Positions 33,721 to 44,133 of a stretch of DNA of 64,000 bases are shown piece after piece. The notes beneath the pieces are model-generated. The model was not told where the DNA came from, did not search any database, and worked only from the letters and a program-made list of their open reading frames with translations. The number at the start of each line of letters is the position of its first letter. Positions within the stretch are counted from its first letter, which is position 1. Both the position numbers and the translations under genes were made by a program. This stretch comes from Branchiostoma belcheri (lineage: Eukaryota; Chordata; Leptocardii; Amphioxiformes; Branchiostomatidae), in the NCBI RefSeq assembly GCF_001625305.1, contig NW_017804365.1:1370333-1434332 (forward strand), read 5' to 3'.

Positions 33721-33966
33721 TCAGGCATCTTTCAATTTACCGCTCTGGCTTCCAGTTACTTCGAATTCCATTCCTTTAAGTTTGTAGGGACCTGGACTGG
33801 ACATAACCATCGATCTGTCTTCCGATATGTTCGTCTGGAACAGGAACAGTGTCTGGTTATTTCGGTTCCTTACGTAGTTTCCGATCTTTCCGCGGATTGA
33901 GCCAAAAAATTTGGAGTTGTTGGCACGGAGTTTAGAATTGCGGAAAATGAACAAATTACATGCCAC
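33721..33966 (-). CDS. Coding-like frame ending at a retrotransposon insertion
   Basis: On the minus strand about 80 codons are open with convincing third-position bias, reading KFFGSIRGKIGNYVRNRNNQ, then FLFQTNISEDRSMVMSSPGP, then LKGMEFEVTGSQSGKLKDA. It looks like an extracellular beta-rich module, but I cannot name it. The TGA at 33721-33723 lies at the junction with the retrotransposon tail (33661-33720), so the stop may be a product of the insertion. No clear acceptor was seen upstream. It could be an old exon or a gene fragment. Confidence 0.35.
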   Translation of the reverse strand: MACNLFIFRNSKLRANNSKFFGSIRGKIGNYVRNRNNQTLFLFQTNISEDRSMVMSSPGPYKLKGMEFEVTGSQSGKLKDA

Positions 33967-34019
33967 TCGTTATTCCTTTCACTAAATCTAAAACACGAAT
34001 AACGTTTTAGTTTGCACTA

Positions 34020-34090
34020 TTATTATCATAATTTATTGTTATTATTTAATGGTATTATTATTATTATCGTCATCATCATCATTATTAGTT
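34020..34090. repeat. (ATT/ATC)n microsatellite
   Basis: TTATTATCATAATTTATTGTTATTATT... through TCGTCATCATCATCATTATTA. Low complexity. Confidence 0.9.
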
Positions 34091-34897
34091 GGGAAGTATT
34101 GTTTCTGGTGGTTGGGTTTCGGAATTGTGTCTTTGTCATAATTGCTTGGGTTGCGTGCTGAATGGGTGGTGATTTTCTATGATTGACAGGAAGGTCAAGC
34201 CTGAAGGTGATCCAGCAGGTTCCCCAACGTGGGCGGTATATGGAGAAAGTCAGGAAGTGGTGTAGCACCCAATTAGAAAAAATCATACAATCCCCTTAAT
34301 GCATTCAGGAGAACACGGGCCACTTTCCAAAGGTCTCTGATCATGCAGGTCACGAATAATCTTTTCGGAGGTTTGATATCTTGATTTCTTGCTTTTTAAA
34401 AGTATATTTTCATAGATACGTTATATCTACAGGCATGTAGGTCACTGCAGTCAGTGATTTGTGATTTTGTTAATTTGCACATATACAGCGACATACAAAA
34501 TATTAAAAAATTGGCAGATATGTCGGGGAGACCTTAAACCTTAGTGTTTTTATTGGGCCTCCCTCTGACGAAATATTAAATAATAGTTATTACATTATCA
34601 AGAAATCAAATTGATACAGAATAACTAGAATACACGATCTAGATCTAGTAACTTAAACATACGAAAAGTAACTTAAACAATCCGTCGTCAATTACGACAA
34701 GAAACTGATGACATAATATAAACAGCATATGATTATAATAAGTACGCCGAAAAAATAATATAACAATGCTGTAATATGCTTGATAAAAATGCATCAAGGA
34801 AAACATGCAGGTTAATTTAAAGTGATGCCGGGTTTCAGTAGTAAATATTTTTAGTAAAAGTTTTTTTTTTAAGTGGTGTGTTGTGGTACGTCAACAG

Positions 34898-35089
34898 ATA
34901 CCTGTTGCTGCCTCTTGGAGGATCTGTCAGGTTTTTGCATCGGTGCACGTTGACGCAAACTCCTTTAACGAAGCCGATTGTACCCCCATGGTCACGTACT
35001 CCAATTTGTACGGTGTTACGTATGTCAATATAAATTTCAAGGTTATCTTACTGGCTCCCACGCAGCTTCTACTACAAAACGATACGTGA
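34898..35089 (+). CDS. Candidate exon, unknown product
   Basis: After a T-rich stretch and GTCAACAG, 63 codons are open from 34898 to TGA at 35087-35089. The residues look protein-like (IPVAASWRICQVFASVHVDA, then EADCTPMVTYSNLYGVTY). A possible donor TTAC|GTATGT at 35020 would make the exon 34898-35019. The polypyrimidine tract is separated from the AG by a GT-rich stretch, so the acceptor is weak. No family is recognised. Confidence 0.25.
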   Translation: MPVAASWRICQVFASVHVDANSFNEADCTPMVTYSNLYGVTYVNINFKVILLAPTQLLLQNDT

Positions 35090-37257
35090 CTCCTGGTAAA
35101 TCCCTTTCTGTCGTGAACACGGGATAAAGAAATATCACCTGCATTCCTCTACGATTTTAAACTCTTACAGGGGAAAAGTTACAGTATTGTATCTGATTTA
35201 TAGAAAAATATACATTTTGCTGTCTAGACGTATAACGTGTCATATTATAATTGTATTATCTCTGGCAATGATGAATAACAATGACCGTGTCCAATGTACA
35301 ATGTAGACACCTACATCTATCAGTTGGATTGTTCATTGATTGGTTACTACGTTGAATAACAAACGGGTACTCGTTTTTGATGCTAGAAAATTGATGTAAG
35401 TAATAAACAGACTTGTGATGGTTGGTACAATTTAGCTTAACCATCTATTTGCCTTTAAACGTTTTTCAGGGTACTAAAACAAAAGCCCAAAGGTGTATTA
35501 GGCTTTTCACTTTCATAATACAGTTCCAACCAATGTCTGCATAGCGGATTAAAAAAAGGTGCTCGATGGACCGTTGCCAAGTATAAAGCAATTCAATTAC
35601 CAGATGTTCGATGATTTGAAATTTAACGATGGTCGTGGGTTGGTTGCCAAATAGGCAGAACAACACGATGTTGTTGTTTTTTTTTTTGTTCAAAAGACCT
35701 GTATGTGATTCACTATCCATAATATAGTTGTTGTGTGCTGAAAGTATAATATTCTTTTACAGAAAAGGATTTTGCCTCACAATTTCCCAATACCTGGAAC
35801 CTTTAAGACCGGAGTTTACGAACTTCAAGAGCACTTTAAAACAAAACCTCATAAATAACCCAACATTCTATTAGCTTAATTCCCAATTAGATAGTCTTAT
35901 TCATGTCATTGTAACAGCTATACTTCTTGGTTTGATCTATTCAAGTGTTATCTACGATTTGTTGATATTTTCTCTTCATTTGCCTTGATTTTCATTCAAG
36001 TATTTCGGTTAAATTAGTTTAATTGTGATTGTTTTCTTATGATTAGGGAGAAAGGCTTGTACAGGCCTTTAAGGCTTCATATTCTCCTGCACAGTGTTTT
36101 TAATTTAATTTACTTCACCTTGTATCTTTTTTTGTGCGAAATATTCCTAGGAGCTTACCCATCAATGCGCAAGAGAGCCCCAGGTATTCACGATATGCAC
36201 CGGTACAATACCACAGATTAATAGATTCTTAACGATTTGCAATGTGCAAGTGGATACTATTGACCCATCCGGGACGACCCTACAAACCACTGTCTACACC
36301 GGATTTTATCAATAACGCATTTTTAAAAGCCTTAGGTAGTAGATTGTAAAAGTTCCAATAATTCTAAAGAGTACATAGTTGGTATTGTTACGTGCCCTGT
36401 GTATCCCTCTCACACACAAATTAACGTGATTTAGCAGTGATAGAGTGGGGCAGTACTGGTGAATAAGGTTGCGAGCACTTGGGAATCTACTACAAAATAA
36501 GCCGTGACACGAACAGCTGGCATTGAGTAATCTACTTCGTTTGTTTTTTGGACCCGGTTGGTTCGAGAAGCAAAAGCTTTTTCTGTCAACAAAAACAAAA
36601 GGACTATATGGACTATAAGGACTACACACAGCTAGAAAATCATAAAATTAAACGTAATGATTTGTACAGTGTGCCCCGCTCCCATATGAACCAAATTATT
36701 GTCATTGCCGGTTAAAGCAGAAGCTTTTTGTGGATGTGTCTTTTCATGGATTTTGGGGCAGATTCTATCCTTAATTAGTCTTCTTTCACTAAGCCGGCCC
36801 CCATTGTTAGGTAATGGCATCAATCTTGACGTGATTCAAATGAATCAGATAATACACATTATAGGATATTAAATAACATTATTAAGCATTGCTTTAATAT
36901 TTGTTTGGTAGAATTATAAACACAATAGTTTTCACTTAGATGTGACCAATTAATCTTACAAGATAGCGTAGTGAATTAGGATACTGGCAATTTTTCCAAT
37001 CAAGTATAGATCTTAATGCACATGTATGGATTCCATAAAAACAAAGTAAGGTAAAAAGTGATGTACAACACAGTTCCCACATCGCTTGCGTCTTGCAATT
37101 GGCTGGCCTCCTACCAAAATCATTGACAAATGCCACTAGCTGCCACAAATCCCACTGGGAACATTCTAACATTAAATCTTGGCACATCTTGCAAGTGAAG
37201 AGTAATCTATTCAGCTAACGTCAGCGAATATTTTGATTTTTCATCTCCTTTCATTAG
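35090..37257. other. No clear gene
   Basis: AT-rich with scattered short frames. The minus-strand frame at 36936-37187 has several Cys and Trp, but no splice support. Confidence 0.4.
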
Positions 37258-37375
37258 GTTACAATAGAGATAGATGAAGACTTCAGTCGAGAACTTGTTT
37301 CATATTCGTTATCGCAGTAGGGCACCTTGTTAATGGTATATGATAAAACCTTATACCGTGGGTAACGAGAATAAA
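37258..37375 (+). CDS. Possible terminal mini-exon with poly(A) signal
   Basis: A strong acceptor (TTTTCATCTCCTTTCATTAG) ends at 37257. Twenty codons (VTIEIDEDFSRELVSYSLSQ) then run to TAG at 37318-37320, and AATAAA follows at 37370-37375. Acceptor, short acidic tail, stop and poly(A) signal within 120 bp are what a last exon looks like. It is in phase 0, compatible with the exons at 30501 and 32641. At this length a chance frame remains possible. Confidence 0.3.
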
Positions 37376-37400
37376 GACTCTCTTATTGGTATAGATTAGT

Positions 37401-37646
37401 ATGAGAGATAATGAAGCTGAAAAAACATGGAGTCATTTCCTTTCAAGGATCCTCGATGTCCTCTACCCGGATCTTGACGTCGCAAGATCTTGTCAGAAGA
37501 TGGCCCGCCAGTCTGTGACGAAGCATGTGATTAAACTGCTTGTACGAATTAAGAAAGCAAAACCTCCAGGCGCACTACTGCCTCATTTAATTGCATTTTG
37601 CGGCCCTTTCATACTTAATTACCTGCTTGCGAATGAGTATAGATAA
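37401..37646 (+). CDS. Unrecognised 81-codon frame with poly(A) signal
   Basis: ATG at 37401 to TAA at 37644-37646, with AATAAA at 37728-37733 downstream. The product is helical-looking and basic (TWSHFLSRILDVLYPDL, then KHVIKLLVRIKKAKPPGALL), reminiscent in general shape of small alpha-helical interaction domains, but no motif allows an assignment. An AG four codons upstream (TATTGGTATAG) could be an acceptor. Codon use is better than in the surrounding frames. Confidence 0.35.
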   Translation: MRDNEAEKTWSHFLSRILDVLYPDLDVARSCQKMARQSVTKHVIKLLVRIKKAKPPGALLPHLIAFCGPFILNYLLANEYR

Positions 37647-38051
37647 GCTCGCGTTTAAAGTGGAAGAGGCGCCTTGGGGCATAGACAGCCGATCTGCACA
37701 ATTGGACTATAAATTTGTGTGAAACTGAATAAATTTTCAAAAAACGATATCCGTCTAACATCATTTAATTAAGCTCATTCATGTTGTCCAATTACAAATT
37801 CCTTAAGATCTTAATGCACTTGTCTCAGACGATATGTATCAAATGTAACTCTTGTATCTAGTAGATATACTACAATTACTTACCTCCGTCAACCTCGTTG
37901 GAAAATACTGCTTACTCTGGCTTGACATCGCCCCTCATTCGCTGGCAGCTGGTTTCCGCTCTAGGCTGAACGGGTTGCTGTAGTGTAATGCTTCTGGCGC
38001 TCGGTATGTCTTGAATTGCCTGTCCCGGCTTTAAAGCAAAGTCCCCTGCTC

Positions 38052-38349
38052 TCTAATCATTCCTGCATGCCGTAATGAAACTATAACCGGTATTGCAGAA
38101 ATGGTGGTTGAGCTGCAGCGCGTCTCTGCTCGCGTCGTCCCGCGGAGTTCTAAGCAGGTTGATGCCGCCTCTGGTTCCGGCATCTGAGGGGTATCTGCGC
38201 ACCAGCTGAAGGTAAACCACATGACCTTCCAAGTAGGAGTGATGGCATGATGGGATGGCAGGTCGTAAAATTGGAGAGCACCGGACCACGATATTTACTA
38301 CGAGGGGCAGACGGACTGGGAGCAAATTATCCTGGGCGTGCTGGTCCAA
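38052..38349 (-). CDS. Coding-like frame, unknown
   Basis: The minus-strand frame is open for 98 codons to TAG with strong C/G third-position preference. It reads VVYLQLVRRYPSDAGTRGG, then INLLRTPRDDAS, then NTGYSFITACRND. TTGGACCAG upstream may be an acceptor. The GC content exceeds the local average. The segment LEGHVVYLQL...TRGGINLLRTP has a faint resemblance to the P domain of proprotein convertases, too weak to name. It is close to another coding-like frame on the same strand at 38375-38562. Confidence 0.35.
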
Positions 38350-38374
38350 TGTTGAGAGTGTGGTTACCCAAGTG

Positions 38375-38562
38375 CTACATGTACGTGGTAGGAATCATAT
38401 CTAGCCGGCGCGCTGAATCTTGAATGTGTTCAATATTGTTGCCATGGACACCAAACTGTATAGCTGTTAATACAAGCCCCCGGATATTTGCATTGGTACA
38501 CGTACTTCCGTACACCGACAAGTCCAGCTGTAACGATACCATTTCCCGACTCGCTCCACTAC
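38375..38562 (-). CDS. Candidate exon, unknown
   Basis: On the minus strand TTGACTAATGTCCTCGCAG supplies a branch-point-like CTAAT and an acceptor ending at 38563. Sixty codons then follow to TAG at 38375-38377 (REMVSLQLDLSVYGSTCTN, then RGLVLTAIQFGVHGNNIEHI). The residue mix suggests an extracellular module. Together with 38052-38349 it may be part of one minus-strand gene, but the stop here would have to be bypassed by an unseen donor. Confidence 0.3.
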
Positions 38563-38786
38563 CTGCGAGGACATTAGTCAACATTAACCTATTTGGTCAT
38601 CATCATTTGATGAAGTGCCGCGCAGCTTATGGGCATTTGGCGCGATAGCTAAGCGACTTGTGGTATAATTCGCCGTAATGGCCCGTATTTTTTCCGTACA
38701 AGCGCTATATCATTGGCTGAGAATTGATAGATTCAAGTGCAAATTGCTTGAAGTCATTTATTAGTGCCGTCGAGAGGTTGAGTGCT

Positions 38787-38889
38787 GGCCATTTTCACGG
38801 TCAGTTGATACCTCAGAGGAGTTGAAGATGGATTATAGCGGTGTGGGCAGACCCATGATTACTTACTCAGTATTCTCCAAGAAACCTGA
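38787..38889. repeat. Source copy of a 103-bp perfect duplicate
   Basis: Identical base for base to 39648-39750. This copy is in unique DNA just upstream of the candidate exon at 38914 and has no flanking repeat, so it is the likely donor of the other copy. Confidence 0.9.
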
Positions 38890-38913
38890 GCCCCGGTGTC
38901 CCCCTCATTCTTC

Positions 38914-39000
38914 ATGGTCTTGGGCCAATCGATGAACGCCAAGACGGCAGGCCCTCCTGCAAAAAGGCGAGTCTCTAGGAACAACCCAACCGGTCAGCCT
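38914..39000 (+). CDS. Candidate first exon, basic peptide
   Basis: ATG at 38914 opens 29 codons (MVLGQSMNAKTAGPPAKRRV and on to NNPTGQP) that end in phase 0 at a consensus donor, CCT|GTAAGT at 39001. GC-rich relative to its surroundings. In the same frame there is a TGA about 13 codons upstream of the ATG, consistent with a true start. The product is unknown. Confidence 0.3.
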
Positions 39001-39599
39001 GTAAGTTTTATCCCACCGCTAAGTTACGTGAGCGTGTCTCCTTACCATTAGAAGAGTGCACCAAGAGTCATATCGATATCACTAGATCACCGGCTATGAT
39101 ACGAGAAAATAACAACCGCCGCATCGATCGTGGCACACCGCGCAGGTAACGTAACGGACACACGGTCAAAATCACTGCCGAGAATTCGATTGTGATATTA
39201 AAATTTAATCCCGTGCTAACGGGGAAGGACGGACACTCTTTTCTTATCGCATTCAAAAACGGGTCAGACCGCATTCAAGACTCATTACAATACACCGATG
39301 AATGCTTTCAGTAGTACCAATTGTTTGCTTATCTCCCTGGTTTCCATGCGTCATATAGGTAAAGGATATATGAAGTTTGTTGTCTTTACCGTCTTTATCC
39401 GCCTTTGAATATGCATGAAGGATCCACCAAAATATAAGATACCGCATCTTACCGGTGCTTTGAAGAAGACAAGATAATGTTACGTACACAGATAGATGCC
39501 ATAAAGTCATTTAAAGAATGAAATTCAACGATACAGAAACAAAAACTGAGCATATATAAACAGTGTTTACACATGCTTGAAAAATTCATCTGTTTTGGT

Positions 39600-39890
39600 A
39601 GTTACAAGTTTAACGTTAAAATTTAACCCTGCGACGGCGGCCGACATGGCCATTTTCACGGTCAGTTGATACCTCAGAGGAGTTGAAGATGGATTATAGC
39701 GGTGTGGGCAGACCCATGATTACTTACTCAGTATTCTCCAAGAAACCTGAAAAAAATTTAACCCTGCGACGGCGGCCGACATCATCTACCATATACCTTT
39801 GACCCAGTGTTGACGTCACACTTCAAAGAAGCCACGTGGCAAGCCCCACTGGGTCAGTCTACTGAGGAAGACCAGAGTGACTGGAGCAAT
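39600..39890 (+). repeat. Family P repeat interrupted by a 103-bp insertion
   Basis: AAAATTTAACCCTGCGACGG...GCCGACAT begins the element (39618-39647), is broken by the 39648-39752 insertion, and is then repeated (39753-39782) before the element continues with CATATACCTTTGACCCAGTG, a CRE at 39811-39818, CACGTG at 39833-39838 and the TCTACTGAGGAAGACC hairpin. The end of the hairpin is disrupted (CTGGAGCAATC in place of CTGGTCGAAAG). Confidence 0.85.
39648..39752. repeat. Templated insertion copied from 38787-38889
   Basis: A 103-bp perfect copy of 38787-38889 followed by a short A run, inserted in a family P element and flanked by perfect 30-bp direct repeats (39618-39647 and 39753-39782). Long flanking duplication plus A run resembles LINE-mediated insertion; a repair patch or an assembly error is the alternative. 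Confidence 0.85.
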
Positions 39891-40243
39891 CAAACGTTTC
39901 AACTTAAAACACGCTTGTGTTCCGTAAAATGTGACTTAAAGCTACTCGGAGGTTGACTAGCTAAGGTAAAAAAAAGATCAATATATGACAGCCCCTCAAG
40001 CTGTTGGGGTTTTGGTGGATGATAGGCCTATGTATGGTACGAAGGTATGACCGTTCATCGACACTGATCTAAGATGTCGAAAGACACTGTTAATTTGTAA
40101 ATAGTATGACGATGGGGAAAATACAACATTGTTCAGCTAATTAAAACTACAATGAGTCTTGTTACCACTGTAAACTGACACTATACCAATACAAACTGAC
40201 ACTAGATATGTAACATTAGCAAATGTTAAAAATCACTTACAAA

Positions 40244-40462
40244 TTCATAATGTTTACCTTTGAATATATAGCCTGTTCTGTTCATTCTTAATCAAACATA
40301 TTAATATATATGGTGACTTGAGTCTAAATCCCTCCTGCTATGAAATTGCAACATGATGTAACCAAACACCAGTTACCATGGTGACAGACATCTGTTTCAG
40401 GTCATTGACCTTACTTGTTTGGAAAAGAAAAAGAAGAGTTATAGAGCAAAACACTTTTTACA
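40244..40462 (+). repeat. Family X repeat, copy 2 (X box and IR1)
   Basis: Same landmarks as at 10388. The X box GTTACCATGGTGAC is at 40372-40385. In place of the DR1, AGGTCA-T-TGACCT forms a perfect inverted repeat with one-base spacing at 40399-40411, the IR1 arrangement. A GAAAAAGAAGAG purine run follows. Confidence 0.8.
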
Positions 40463-41256
40463 TTTTGTATAGCTATTGCCGAGTTGTGCGACTACTCGTA
40501 CAATGTTGATGCTTCTAAAACATACCTAATACTATACAACAAAATTATTTAAAAAATCATTCAAACGTTTCTCAATTTTTTTTACTTTTTTTAATCTAGT
40601 TGCCTCTTGTCAGTAAATAATAACACACGTGGTTTCTTTTCATTTTAACTTTAAAATTAACCAAATGGCATACGTAGATGGTTCTGAACCCAAATAAAGT
40701 ATCGTAAAATACGATATACATAACAATAAACCGTAAACCGTCAACCATAAATTTTTAAGGTGTAATTTCATTCACTGATACTTCTTTGAATCTCAAACTC
40801 AAAGAAAAGCTTTGGTGTTTTCACTGTACAACTAGCACATGTGATGAATTTTGAGCGCTGTGTATTCAGTGAATCTTCTTTTTAATTCTATGCAGAAGAA
40901 AAGGTTGAATACTACTATTGGGCTGCAACACCCATGCAATTACTTCGTACGTATTCCGACTGGCAAGAAAATGAGTTTGCATTTAGTTAACATTGCTGCT
41001 GCCCCATTATGTGATACCTTTTAGCTCTCAAGGCGATCTATTTCTAGGTGATTATTCACGAATATCAACAAGGTCACTGATAAGCTAAACATCCATCCAT
41101 TGTAATGAGCCTTACTCAACCGAATTCCCACTTAATTATGTATTTCTTTCTGTAGCGAACACCATATACGAGTCCACTGTATTAACAGCCAATATAAAGT
41201 CTGGCTGTTAACTATGGAAATCCAATGCCATTCGTCGCAGCTCGATGTACCTCTAC
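40463..41256. other. No recognisable feature
   Basis: AT-rich unique sequence directly downstream of the TGF-beta-like frame; no clear poly(A) signal on the minus strand was found. Confidence 0.45.
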
Positions 41257-41688
41257 TCAGAGGTTGATGTTTTTATCGACTTTATTCCCTACTGGACGTA
41301 TGCTTATTTGTGAAACAAAATTTGCCAGGTGCCCCGGTGACCTAGGAAGCAATATGCTCCAAAACCCCACTCCTGATAACATCTTCAAAAACTTTCTATC
41401 GTCGCCACGCATAATGTGTACGATACCGCATACACCAATTTCAATGTCACCCCGACTGGAGATGAAATACATGCTATAATATGATGCGTTCAAAGGTTTG
41501 TAGGTACGCCCACAACCAAGATGACCAGGCCGGCCGTGGTGAGATCGATGCTCCATTATGTCCCGGGCAACGATGGGTCTGTTGACCCCTTGGCCCCCGA
41601 AGTGGATACACACTCCGCGGCAGTAATTCATCGGTGGTGCAATCACCAGGTACCTATCACACTGTATACACTCTATCTTGAAACCGGA
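41257..41688 (-). CDS. Divergent TGF-beta-superfamily-like mature domain
   Basis: The minus-strand frame is open for 143 codons from an AG-bounded start (41688) to TGA at 41257-41259, with coding-like codons. In order it shows YLVIAPPMNYCRGVC, where ligands have W-I-x-A-P-P...Y-C-x-G-x-C; then about 31 residues including NRPIVARDIM, where ligands have N-H-A-I-V-x-x-L-V; a Cys (LGCGRTYKP) where ligands have C-C-x-P; and LNASYYSMYF...GDIEIGVCGIVHIM, like the closing beta hairpin ending M-V-V. The spacing between these landmarks fits the family. Missing are the second Cys of the C-C pair and the final C-x-C, and the frame runs on some 50 residues. It may be a decaying ligand, a strongly diverged paralogue, or a chance likeness. 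Confidence 0.45.
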   Translation of the reverse strand, partial: SGFKIECIQCDRYLVIAPPMNYCRGVCIHFGGQGVNRPIVARDIMEHRSHHGRPGHLGCGRTYKPLNASYYSMYFISSRGDIEIGVCGIVHIMRGDDRKFLKMLSGVGFWSILLPRSPGHLANFVSQISIRPVGNKVDKNINL

Positions 41689-42112
41689 CTATTATATCAA
41701 AGGGTTGAAATTAGCCCTCATCTTACAACGGCTAGAATGATAAGGTTTATGATGGATACATTTTCTGCTGCAATGATTGCCAACCAGTTGGAATGAAGAT
41801 AAATCTAGCCACGAACCACATGATTCTGGTATGATTTGAAGTGCAGTTGTATTCATAAAGCGTATATCGATAAACCTGAAAGCTCATGGAAATAAGTATT
41901 CACTGATCATTGGCAAAGAAACATAAACGATACAATGTACAGAACCCATGTAGTCATTCTAAGACCAATGGAAACTTAAAACACAACGAATTCTGATAAA
42001 AAAACAACTAAACCAGTTATTATAAGTCAGTGAGAAAATACAATATTAGACATATTACGGTGATCGCGTATGTTAACGGCCTCAGTCATTGCCAACATGT
42101 GAAATAGATTTC

Positions 42113-42342
42113 AGGTGAACGTTCGCATTGAACCGACTAATTGTCCTGTAGGCAATCTGTTGTTAGATGGCACAGTGCCACATTGTATGCCACGCAGGAA
42201 CTTTGGGGTTGCATTTTCGTTCCTCCATAAATCAATAAACTTAGTATTACTGATGATGCTTCAAAAGAAAACTTTAAAACCCGTTCTGCTTCAAACTTCA
42301 TTTCTTATCTCCATGTTACTTTGCCTAAGCGACATTGATTGA
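42113..42342 (+). CDS. Weak candidate exon
   Basis: GAAATAGATTTCAG ends at 42112, followed by an open frame starting VNVRIEPTNCPVGNLLLDGT. The first 30 codons look coding, the rest less so, and a GTAGGC after NCP could be a donor. No family. Confidence 0.2.
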
Positions 42343-42938
42343 GCTTTTACTTGACATTTCTAATCAAAATATATACGCGAAAACTCCTTTCTTTACAGTT
42401 ATAGCAACAGATCACGGTGCCTCTGACTTGATATGCCTTTAAAGGCTAGATCTGACGCAAGTTCGACTCAGTATAAAGACTAATGGCAATGACAACATAT
42501 GGCAGCATTGCTGTATGTATGTACTTTGCAATTCAAAAGAGATGGACTACAAGAATCCTTCATTTCATCAGAGTAGACGGTAACCTGGGTCACCAGCCAG
42601 TGATTGCGAGTGTTGCTTTCAAATAAAACTTCACTGATTTGTTCATCCTTGAACCACACATAAATGGATCATTTAACGGTACACAAACACGTACTTACTA
42701 TATACACATTGTAATGAAACTAACGATTCTTGTTGTTAAATTACGGAATCGTCAATAAGCCTTGACCAACATGTTATGGTTGTCCTACGGCTTTTGTGTC
42801 TTTGTCGGTCTTAATTTTACTTCTGAGAAATTAGAATGTTCTCTTCTTCTTTAGCTTTTTTAACGTCTTTGCGCGTAGGTTGTGTCATCCGTATGCATAC
42901 AGTTTCGTAGAGATATAATTTAGAGCCATCACAGATAG

Positions 42939-43142
42939 TCCTTGACATCCTTTAAGACCGTCGTGTACTTCCATATCGGAGTCCTGACAGATGTATTTCT
43001 AGTTCACCCCAACGACCTGCCGGTTCGATTTCACTCGAGTACTCAAGTCTTACTTCAAGCTGGCACAGACTTTGATACACTCCTTAATGGCACCTACAGG
43101 AAAGACAACCGGAGAGGCCACAGAATACACAACATCCAGTGA
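42939..43142 (+). CDS. Coding-like frame, faintly degenerin/ASIC-like
   Basis: About 67 codons with strong C/G third-position bias end at TGA 43140-43142. The stretch GVLTDVFLVHPNDLPVRFH, then TQVLLQAGTDFDTLL and NGTYRKD has the order seen in the extracellular domain of ENaC/ASIC channels, where a beta strand and I-H-x-P...P are followed by V-x-P-G-x-x-T and a T-x-R-x segment. The cysteines that normally follow are absent. No strong acceptor was found (AGATAG at 42938 is poor). The family suggestion is an inference from pattern only. Confidence 0.3.
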   Translation, partial: SLTSFKTVVYFHIGVLTDVFLVHPNDLPVRFHSSTQVLLQAGTDFDTLLNGTYRKDNRRGHRIHNIQ

Positions 43143-43339
43143 CAGAATAGAGGCAAAGGTAAATAAATGCGCCCGGAATAATGCATTCATGAAACCGGGT
43201 GGACCTTTTGATATCCGCAACGGATGAGTCTCAGAAGGATTCCAAACTGTCACAACGCATTAAATGCATCATCCGGTACGAAGCCGACTTGCGCGAAGTT
43301 CTGAAGAAGATCCCCCATCATTATGATCAGTGTTATGTG

Positions 43340-43510
43340 ATTAATTTGTGTGGACGCCACCTACATTAGGGCCCATCAAGAACCACTCAACCGGGCCGGA
43401 TAGACTCCTAGGCGCCTTTGACCCCACAAGTCCAGGAGTCCGTAAGGCTACGTGATTGACGTAGTGGTGTTCGCTACTGAGGAAAGGACTTGCTGACAGG
43501 TGAAACTAGA
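43340..43510 (+). repeat. Family P repeat, degenerate copy
   Basis: CCACTCAACCGGGCCGGATAGAC, CGCCTTTGACCCCACAAG, ACGTGATTGACGTAG and GCTACTGAGGAAAGGAC follow the order of the copy at 15259. The hairpin stem is no longer paired. Confidence 0.55.
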
Positions 43511-43680
43511 ACTTTTCTTAATCTTCTTTTAACCTTGATGAATCATTTCGATGGATGTATCCTTTTCCACCGTCAATACTGTAAAGTTCTCATTTGTACA
43601 TGCATATTGTAGCAAGATCAATTACTATGACTGAATGAGTTAAGATCTGAAACCGTTCTGGATACGTTTCTCTTATGTAG

Positions 43681-43873
43681 GAACGCAGATTTGGCTCATG
43701 TTTTTGCACGGTTTGGGATGCGCGTGAGCTATCCAGAACCTAACCATGGTCCTGGAAAAAGCTCGGTTCTGGATACAATAAAGCACGGTCAGTTTATTTG
43801 GAATTCCAACGCATTGGCAATTTTACACATCCTATGTTTTGCAAGGCAAGGCAAAAAATTCAATCTTAACTAA
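43681..43873 (+). CDS. Candidate exon, unknown
   Basis: The acceptor GATACGTTTCTCTTATGTAG ends at 43680. The frame reads NADLAHVFARFGMRVSYPEP, then NHGPGKSSVLDTIKHGQF and on to a stop at 43873. Internal GTGAGC at about 43724 could be a donor, giving a very short exon. GPGKSS lacks the first Gly of a Walker A motif and should not be read as a P-loop. It precedes the well-bounded exon at 44053 on the same strand. Confidence 0.3.
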
Positions 43874-44052
43874 TCATATAAACCCCTTGAAAAATCCGGC
43901 ATTTAGTGAACAAATCACTTCACACATACAATCTTTACCTAGAAGGATTTACTAGGATTTTTATTACTCTTCGTCTAGTGTTTTCGCGTATATTCCAAAT
44001 ACCTTTCTGGCATCATCCAGCTTCTGGTTGCCAATTGTCAATTTCCTTGCAG

Positions 44053-44133
44053 GACACGTATGAACGCTATGTTGTACCTGAAGCTAATGTAGATTTTACT
44101 GGTCTAATGCGTCTAAAACAATTAGTAACGTGC
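44053..44133 (+). CDS. Candidate internal exon with good splice sites
   Basis: The acceptor GTCAATTTCCTTGCAG ends at 44052 and the donor TGC|GTGAGT starts at 44134. The 81 bases between are 27 open codons in phase 0 (DTYERYVVPEANVDFTGLMR, then LKQLVTC). Both sites are close to consensus. No homologue comes to mind. Confidence 0.35.

Noticed and set aside
43735-43760. GPGKSS as a Walker A P-loop
   Set aside because: The required first glycine four residues earlier is absent, and no Walker B follows.
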